Assembly (NCBI RefSeq): GCF_000003815.2
Contig: NC_049982.1
Coordinates: 15,298,769-15,362,768, forward strand
DNA: 64,000 bases
Reading direction: 5' to 3'
DNA from: Branchiostoma floridae
Taxonomy: Eukaryota; Chordata; Leptocardii; Amphioxiformes; Branchiostomatidae
Positions within the stretch are counted from its first letter, which is position 1. Each line of letters starts with the position of its first letter. The notes under the pieces are model-generated. The model was not told where the DNA came from. It searched no databases and saw nothing but the letters and a program-made list of their open reading frames with translations. Below are positions 54,101-63,100 of the stretch, piece after piece. Position numbers and translations under genes: made by a program.

Positions 54101-57100
54101 AGCTGAGTAAGTCCAGCACAGAGGATATGACACAGTTGGACACAACGCCCACCCCAGAGGAAATCAATGGAACACTTGGCAAAGTCACACAGCTGATAAG
54201 GGAGGAATTCGCATTTGATGGTTACTTGGAGAATGGGGTGGAAGATAGAGCCATGGGTAAGTATCATTTACTTTATAATTGATATGATATTTCCACATGT
54301 AAAGTTTCAAAGTCCTTGTAGTGACAACTTAATAACTTTATTTTTGTTTAAATGAATAAATCCGTCTCTCCCTTAGCTGATTACATCATGTCCTTGGCGA
54401 ACCTGCGCTGGGGGACGTTCAGTGATGCAGTAACAGAGAAGTACTGTGACCTGTACTGGGAGGAAGAGCTGCTGGAGAAGCTGTTTGAAGCCATCAATGG
54501 TCGTATGCCTGAGAAGAGACACAAGTGAGTTGTTGTGTGGTTGTGTTGCAGTAGAAAATTTTCTTCCATAAAAGTAAAACCAAGTCAAGCTGGCTTTATC
54601 TATCAAAGTATATTTGAGTCAAAAGTTTTACAATGTAGCAGTGTTTCTTTTATTTAGAAAACACACTGGGGACTTTGTTCTTGGACCGTTGAGTTCCAAT
54701 TTTTTTTCAAATATACCCTAGATATCATTTTAGAGAAGAATTAGTCTCCAAATGCAACATGACTGGTGTTTAGTGAAATCAGAATGTTTTTTGTAATCCA
54801 TGTGACATCTTATGCTTTCCTTGCAGAGCCAAACTGAGCTCACCCAAACCGCCCCCAGAGACGGCACGAGTACTGAGCATCGACGAGCCAGGCTCAGAAG
54901 GAGACGACAACTACCTTGCAAACCAGGACATTGACCTTCTCCATATGTTCATGGGTCGCCACCATCCAATCAGAGAGGAGGAAGAGGATCATGTGACTGG
55001 TCCCCTCTTTCCTGTGGAGAGTAGGAGTACCCGGAAGCTGCGAGGGGACAGCTTACTTTCAACAACGAGCTCAACATCTTCATCCAGTTCAGCAAAACAT
55101 GACAAAACGAGACAACCTGTTGTGCCAAAGAACTTGGTTCAGGTGCAGAGTGCAGAGGAACATTCCGACACTGAAATGGACATGGATACGGGTATGTTGC
55201 CAGGCAACCTTGGAGGTAGCCAGGCCGTGAAACCCAAACTGGTACGGGTACGAAGTCAGGACACCGCCTCGGAGGGAGACAGTCAGGAGGTGACAGGATC
55301 GGGCGGAGAGGACTCGGGGGGTAAGGAAGGGAGTAAGTTCCAGCGCCTGCAGCAGTCGTGGCTCCGCCGGCATGGGAGGGAGTATGACTCTGACTCCAGC
55401 TCCACCAGCGGGAAGCACTCGCCAAAAACACGGCTGAAGTCACAGGGCAACGACAGGACCAAGATTCGCCAGCTTCTGGACAGCACCATGACACGAAGGA
55501 ACAGCAGCTCGTCTCTGAACAGCAGTGCTCCATCCATGCCCAACAGTCAGTACTCTAATGAGTACGCCAGCAGCTTTGTCCCCAACTCTGGTAAGATTTT
55601 TCTGTCAGTTGTCTGTTTTCTTTCATATTGATATTAACTTTGATTTTTTATGCCACTTATGTGCACTGGCAAACCTACTTTAAAGTTGTTTGCTTCACCA
55701 TACTTTATGAAGTAATCCACTAAATGTCACAAGAAAGGCACAGTAAATAAGTATTCAGAATGCTTAGGGTTGGTCTGTGAATATTTAGAAATCACTTTCA
55801 AACTTTTAACTTAAAAAAAAATGTTATAATTCCTATGCAAGTATATTCAACTTGCCACTGAATCCAATTCTGAGGCAGGTCTTTTTTATTATATTCTTTG
55901 AAGACAGCTCTCATTCAAATTGTCAAAGACGAGTCATATTCTGAGTTTCATTAACTCATAACGAGAACAGAAACGTTGTACTTAAACCCCTCCCTAAGTC
56001 CCTACACATTGCATATTGAGAAATTTTGATTACAAACACATTAATCTCTTTGCTTCCCTCCCAGCTCTGGTGTCGTCCAGCTCGCGGTCTCGCAGCCACG
56101 GCAGCCCTGCCAGCAGTGTGGTGTACCTGGGAGCAGAGAACCTGGAGCTGGACCCAGTTCTGCAGGACTACACACGGCAGCTCGGCGCCATGGACGAGGA
56201 GAAGAAACAAAGTATAGAGGCAAAGATTGCGGTGAGAACTTGGCTGTGACTTGAAATGCTGAGAATTTGAAGTATAAACATTTGCTGGCACTGTTAAGTG
56301 CCAAAAGACACACCAAGCAGGATTGTAAAGTAGCTGTGAAAAGTTGTTGTTACAAATTTTTTTAACACAACACATTGCTCATCATTTATCCATCCATACT
56401 GTCAATTTTTAGCAGATGTGATATACTAATCTTAAGAACACTTCTATCTTTATACTTATGAATTCTAGTGGCAGCTACATGTATCTGCACATTGCTGACC
56501 ACACCTATACCTGACACGAAACATTCCACTCTCAGACAATGACAATGACACTTTGACAATGGGGGATTTCAGCATCATTTGCTTCACACTTGTTGAAGAT
56601 ACTTTTTAACATTCACAGTAATGACTAGTTTACTGGTAGGGTATGTATTGCCAGGCTCTTTGGACAGTACTCTTACTCTCCCTTTGCTGTACTTAACACT
56701 TTTTCCTGAGTACGGGCGGCCAGTCTCTTTGAAGTGTACTCTTACTCTCTCTTTTCTTCACTTGACACTTTCTCCTGCTGTTTGCACTGTAGGAAGTCAC
56801 AGAAAGTATCACAGTGAGTATCTCTGTCACATATCTATAAACTTTCTTCTTTATCTGAACTCTATTTCAACTCATCTTCTTGGCTGACATTCTTAATCAG
56901 TCCTGTCTTTGAAAGAAAGCTTGGATGTATCAGTTCTCCCCCCTCACATTTCTGTGTGTCCTGCAGGAAGTGGAGCAGCAGCTGATGTTTGAGCAGAAGC
57001 AGAGGTCCAAGTCTCAGAAGTTTCTGCGGCGGCTGCTGGAGTCAGACAGGAAAGGCAAAGGTGAGTAAATTAACATGTAATTGAGAAACTACCCTACAGA

Positions 57101-60100
57101 TCTTTCTCAAGATATTTCTCAAAAATAATGTCCTTAACATAATATAACACAGTACATTTGATCCTGACCCAGTAACAACATTTTGAAACATAACACTTAG
57201 TATTTCAACACGTTGAACTTACCAACTTTGTATCTTTGTACGGAAAACTTCCATGACTCCTTTAACAGTGAAATATTGACAAATGAAAGCTTTACCAAAC
57301 TCACCATAAGTATTTTCTGATGGCTTTTCCTGTGTGAATATTTCCTGTGTGAATATTAATGTTATCATGCATGGTTTCTGATTTTGGAGTGTCTGTACTC
57401 AAGTGTGGCATGGTTTTTGTAACTTGACTAAACTAAACATGACTTAACCCTTACCAGATGCAGAATGGGGCCTGAGCCATGGTTAGTAGATTGAAAGTTT
57501 ACAGTTCTTGGCTCCACTCTTGAGGTGCAGCCAAATCATGTGGTGAAAGTGCTAAGATAGCCTGGTGGTGGCTGGAGTGGTGACAGTTTACTGTGTGTGT
57601 CTGGGAGGAAAGGTTTCTGGTGTGGTTATTCTAAAGAAAGTATCCTCATGAGGCAAGACTTGGATCTGCTGCCTGAGTATACCCTGATTTGCCAAGTAAT
57701 AACATAAAAAGAATACTAATATCTGATCTCTGCTTTTGGATTTTGCTAGTATATGATCTCTCCTTTTGGGTTTTGCTCTTTTCCTAATGGCTCTGATTAA
57801 TTAATCTCAGGCAACAAAAGACAAATGTTAAGATATCAATATGAATGCTAAGTAATACGTATTTCAAAAAGCATTTGCACAACTGAAAGACAATTTATCA
57901 TGATTATGATATTATCTTCATTTAGGTCTCATCTGATAAGAAGGTATATTTCAAACTGTGAATCTGAATACAAACCATATTCCACCCAGTACCGGTAATA
58001 CTGTTTATCCAAGTACACCAGCAGGTGGAATTCAAAATGTGAAGGATGTGGTGACTAGAACAGACATGTACCTGATGTCACGTTCAGTCATCGTTAGAAG
58101 CTCAGACATCCAGTAAAGCAGCAGGGTTTGATAACCATACTTGTGTTGCAGGAGAGAACAAGGCCATGGCCTCCAAGCTGAACAAACAGATCATGGAGAT
58201 GTCGGAGAGGCTGGAGTTCCTGGAGTCTGCCAAGAAACATTTGGAGGTGAGATGTCTGTCGATGTACTTACCTGTGACAAAACAGCTTACTTCTTTAAGA
58301 ATGATGCTTTATTGAACTGTATAAAAATTCATGCACTAATATATATTCTATGTAATTATGTATGTTTCTGCAATGATTAGTTTCATACTGGATACCCCTA
58401 ATGTGTAAGTATTTTACTCCACAGATGCTGTATGCAGAGCAGTGGGGATTGGATCATTCCCTCCTCTACTCCTTTGCCACAAGGTAAGGAATCATTAACA
58501 AGTAGAGACAAATGTGCAATAATCATGTATCTGTGTACAATCAGTGTGTATTTATGTGCATATGTACACTTACAGTAGCCCCAACAATTCATTCTTGCAA
58601 TGAAGAAAGAAGAAATGTTGTTCAATTCAAAGATATAGATTGGTGCTATATGTGTACTTCCTGATGTCTACTTTGGAGTTTTCTATTCATAATTTATCTT
58701 TAGATTTGTCTTCATATTTTGCCATTATCAGTTTTTCTTTCTCTTTCTTCAACAATTTTTCCTAAGTTTTCTTCCTTTATGTTTCCCTGATCTTTTTATG
58801 AGTTCCAGACTCCATCTCCACTTGGTATGTTCTACTCCTATTCCTACCTTAATGTTGATTTCTTTCTACTTCAACAACTGTGTGATTTCTGTTAAAATTT
58901 AGGAAGGGGATGTCTGGGGGAAATTAAAATGGCTAAAAAAAGTTTTTTTGATGTTTGATTGTGGATGCCCAAAGATGTCTGATCACTTATGTATCTGTGC
59001 TTTGCCCTCAGCACCTCCGCAGAGCCGATGCAGCTCGAGCCTGCTGATGTCAACCCCCTGCTGATGTTCCAGTGGTGTAAGGAGGGGGACGGTGCAGGGG
59101 GGTACGCCCGGGGGACAACGCTGCAGGCTGGCACTCCAGTCGGACTCTTCTCCTACCTGTTTGCTAGGTCAGGCACTTTGTCATTCTTTGTACTTTTACC
59201 TTGTTTCTGCTGTAATCAGTAGAAGTTGAAGCATGTATCAGGGAACAGGATGGAAAGGGCTGAAACATGGTGCTAGACACGACTGTCATGCATTCAGGGT
59301 GCAGAAGCTATGTGCAATTTTAGCTTTTATCTTAAAATGAGAAGTTTAAAGGAAGGAAATCTGTTTTTATGGAGTAGATACATTGTACTGGTTAACTATT
59401 TGTGTAAAAGTCAGAAGCACTAAAAAGAAGGAATTGGTAGCATCTGAGAAAAAAAACCTTAAACATTTTTCAAGAGATTTGAACGGCAAATTTTTCTCCA
59501 GGGATTCCTTGATGGAAGGTTTCATCCACCATTTCTTCTACACCTACCGCTACTTCGCCTGCCCCTCCGAGCTCCTGTCCTTCATCACGGAGAAGTTTCA
59601 CAGCGCCATCAGCGTGTCCGTGGACCAGCTGGACAACAAGGTCCGCGTACACTGTCGCACCATCGACCTGATGCAGGTCTGGGTCGAGGGCTTCTTTGAG
59701 CTGGACTTCAAGCACGATGCAGAGCTGACTGATCGCCTCATGGCCTTTATCAGGAATAAGGTAAAAACCCTCCATCAGAGAGAAGCTTTATTGTTTGTCC
59801 TCTTGATGGTTTGTGAATATAATAACTTGGCATATATGATAAGTTATATATGCCAAGCTGGCCATGTCATTAGAATTAGGAGTTAGACTATTTGATAGAT
59901 CTCTCATTCTATGACTTTCCTATGAAATCATACTGAAGCTTGCTTCTAAACTTTTAAACAAATGGCAATCAGGTACTTGTACATGTAAGTTGTATGCCAG
60001 AGTTTAATTTTGCAGAAGCAGGCTACTTCTGTATTTGAGGTGCTGTGCTGTTGTCATTGCTGACCAAGTTCATATAAGGTGAACATTTGTGTCTGTCCCA

Positions 60101-63100
60101 GATCATCCCACTGGACACGCAGGGGGAGAGCCTGCTGCGTCTGACGCAGGCGTGTCAGCAGGGCCGGTACATGGCGCTGAGCGGGACCATGAAGGAGGCG
60201 CCGGAGGAGAACGAGGGAGAACTCTTCCAGATGGTGAACGATCGCATCATCATGGAGCAGCACCAGGCTCTCAAGAAGGTAGGAGGGTTAGACATGCAGC
60301 ACTCTGGTGTAGGTGCAAGATCAATAATCTCCAAGTAGATCTTGTAGCTTAACTCCTTCCCAAGCTTATGATGATATCTTATGCCACCACAAGATCTGCT
60401 TGGAGATTACAAGATCAGGGCTGTCCTCAGTACCTGTCCTTCAGTTCTGGGACAGAAACTTCCTTGATAGGACAGAAATGATATAACCCCATACATTTTT
60501 ATGTCCCAAAAGTGACATGAAACTGTTAAACATGTACTTTAATAAGCTTATAATGACAGATTTAATCAGGAAAATCAACAACGTGGGCCCCCAAACATAT
60601 TGGAGACAGATTAACATATTTTATTTAACATATTGTCTTCTAAGAGTACTTGTATAGGTACATCCCAGTATGTGATGATTCGAACCCATCACTTCTGCAT
60701 GCAGCCAGATCAAAACAAGCTAGTCTCAGTACAGAATTGGTGTGTCACACCAAAGGCCAGTTACATGATGCAGGCACTAACACAGATGTTTCATTTTCAG
60801 ACCAACTCCTTCCGCATCTCCCTGTCGCTGCCCAAGAAGATGCAGGGTCGGCAGGCCAAGCTGGCACGGGCCAACGTCATCTCCTGTCTGAACAACCGGC
60901 GCGACCTGGGGGACGACCAGAGCGTGTACCAGCTGGCCCTGGCGCGGGAGAAGGACGGGTTCACGCTGAGCGAGTACACGTCCCGCACGCTGGCCGAACA
61001 GCTCACGCTGATGGAGCAGGTTGGAAACACTTTTTCCATCCCCATTGTTTAATAAATTGTTTACTGTTGTTCCAGGGAACACAAATTAAGGGGCAAGTGA
61101 GCAATCTGGAAACATCTCCCAAACTGTGTCATTTGATATACATGTACATGGTGCCTCTGTTGCTTGAAACAGGGACCATGTACATATAGATTGTACACGT
61201 AAATCATTCATACCCTTGTAATTGCAGGGATATGAATAAGTTTGTTGCTAGTTGTATGCAGGAATCTCACATGTAAATGTTGTGTGCTTACAGGAACTTT
61301 TCTCCAAAGCCCACCCCATCCACTACCTGAACTCTCGTGCCCACGGCGTGGGGGTCAGCGGCAACCTGACCAGTCCCAACACGCCACGCACCCAGCGCCT
61401 CGCGGCGGGCTCCCAGGAGCCGGACAGCCCCAGTCTGTTCCACCCGGACAACGTGCAGGACAACTACGTGCTGACGCTGCTGGAGCATGCCCAGAACCTG
61501 AGTCACTGGGTGGGGGCGGAGATCGTCTGCTGTAACAGTGCCAAGTCTCAGCTGGCCGTGCTGACCAAGTTCATCCACGTGGCTAAGGTGGGGACTTACT
61601 GTTCTGTTACTAAGTTACATGTAGGTAGCAGTGGTTTAACAAAGCAGAGTGGTATCCAAACATCTGCATTCCTAGACCACAACTACAAATGCAGTGCTAA
61701 TTAATAACTTTTGGGCATGAAGAAAAAACAGAGATGATAGAATTTAAGATGTAGGAGTTTTAAACGTTTATGATATACTATACATGTTGGTAGCTGATGA
61801 ATCTAGATATCTAATTTTGTATATCAGTAGTTGTCAAGTTGTTGTTCATCTTTACATGTAGATAATTTCATTCTGTAAGGTTGGAGACACAATAGGCTTT
61901 GTTGGTGAGTCCCAGGAAGACATTTTCTGACTGCCATTCCCTTGTGCAGGCTTGTTATGACATGCGGAACTTTGCCACAAGCATCGCAATTCTGGACGCT
62001 CTGGACAACCTGATAGTGCGGCAGCTGCCGGCCTGGCGGAGCCTGCCGTCCAAAGTACTGCAGATCATGGAGGACCTGAATGCTGTGAAGGTGAGAGGGT
62101 GGTTTGTCAAGGTTTTCATGATGTGCTTTACAGACTTCCACCTACCTGTGTCTATGGAGGAAATCCTGCACCTTAGACCTTTGGCCATATGACAAAGCTT
62201 GTATGAAAGCTCCTTGCAAATACATGTAGATGCAAGTCAAAAAGTCGCTATAGCCTGATGTAACTCTCACTGCAAAGTAAAGGAATAGGCATCTTTAAGT
62301 TGCTTAAATGTTGTAAGGGTCGCAACTGGGTCTTGAGGAATCCAAAGTTTCATGTTAAAGATGATTGAATGTGTTGTAGTTGTCCATGACACTGTTAGAG
62401 GATGAGAAAGTATATCTTATTGAGAAAGTATATCTTACTACATGTAGATCTGTGGGAGTGTAGAGCAGGAGTGTAACCTCACCAGACCTAAACATTGTGA
62501 CTTTGTTTCAGGTGATCCTGAAGAGTGACAGTGGCTGCCTGGTGGACGGTGAGAACCACCGCGGACGTGCCACCATCCCCCCCACCCTCCTGTTCCTCAT
62601 GCACGTGCAGCAGCAGGAGATCGGAGCCTTCACCATGGCTAACGGCATGTACAAGTGGGCCAAGCTCAGGTGGGTGGCTCCTCCTTCAGGAGTACAGTAG
62701 GGGTCCTTCCAGTTGTGAGTGGTTCAAAACCTACAGTCCCATGGCCGCACCTGGGGCAATTACTGTCGTATTGAGGTCACCTGAGTGGCACCAAATGGCA
62801 GCTGGCTCCAGACCCTTGCGATTTAGCCCTGCTGATTGTAAGCTCCTCGCAATTCAGCCCCTGGCTGCAAAGAAAGAGTAGTCTGCCCACCTAATAACAA
62901 TAATGATAACAATAACAAGTTTGCTGATTCTGGCATAGCCAACAGACTACTGTTGGGGGAATCAAAGCTGGCAGGAAGATGAAGAAAAGAGCAAGGAAGG
63001 AGTGTTAAGATCATGTGTGATAGTCATCCATTGCAATCACATACTGAATAGTGTCATCTTTCCTTCACATTTTTGATTTTCCAAACAAAGTTTTACACCA

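Noticed and set aside
54970-55533. 187-codon minus-strand frame opposite KNDC1 exon 14
   Set aside because: Shadow of the Ser-rich coding exon on the other strand; Cys/Pro/Ser-rich translation with no domain.
57474-57490. Possible extra KNDC1 exon in intron 16 (ACCAG acceptor-like, GTTAGT donor-like near 57448-57490)
   Set aside because: Exon 16 joins exon 17 in phase without it, and the candidate contains an in-frame stop in the needed phase (TGA in GGCCTGAGCC).
60650-61189. 179-codon frame overlapping KNDC1 exon 22 in another frame
   Set aside because: The in-phase frame of exon 22 encodes RasGEF sequence; this one is a GC-rich shadow reading into introns.
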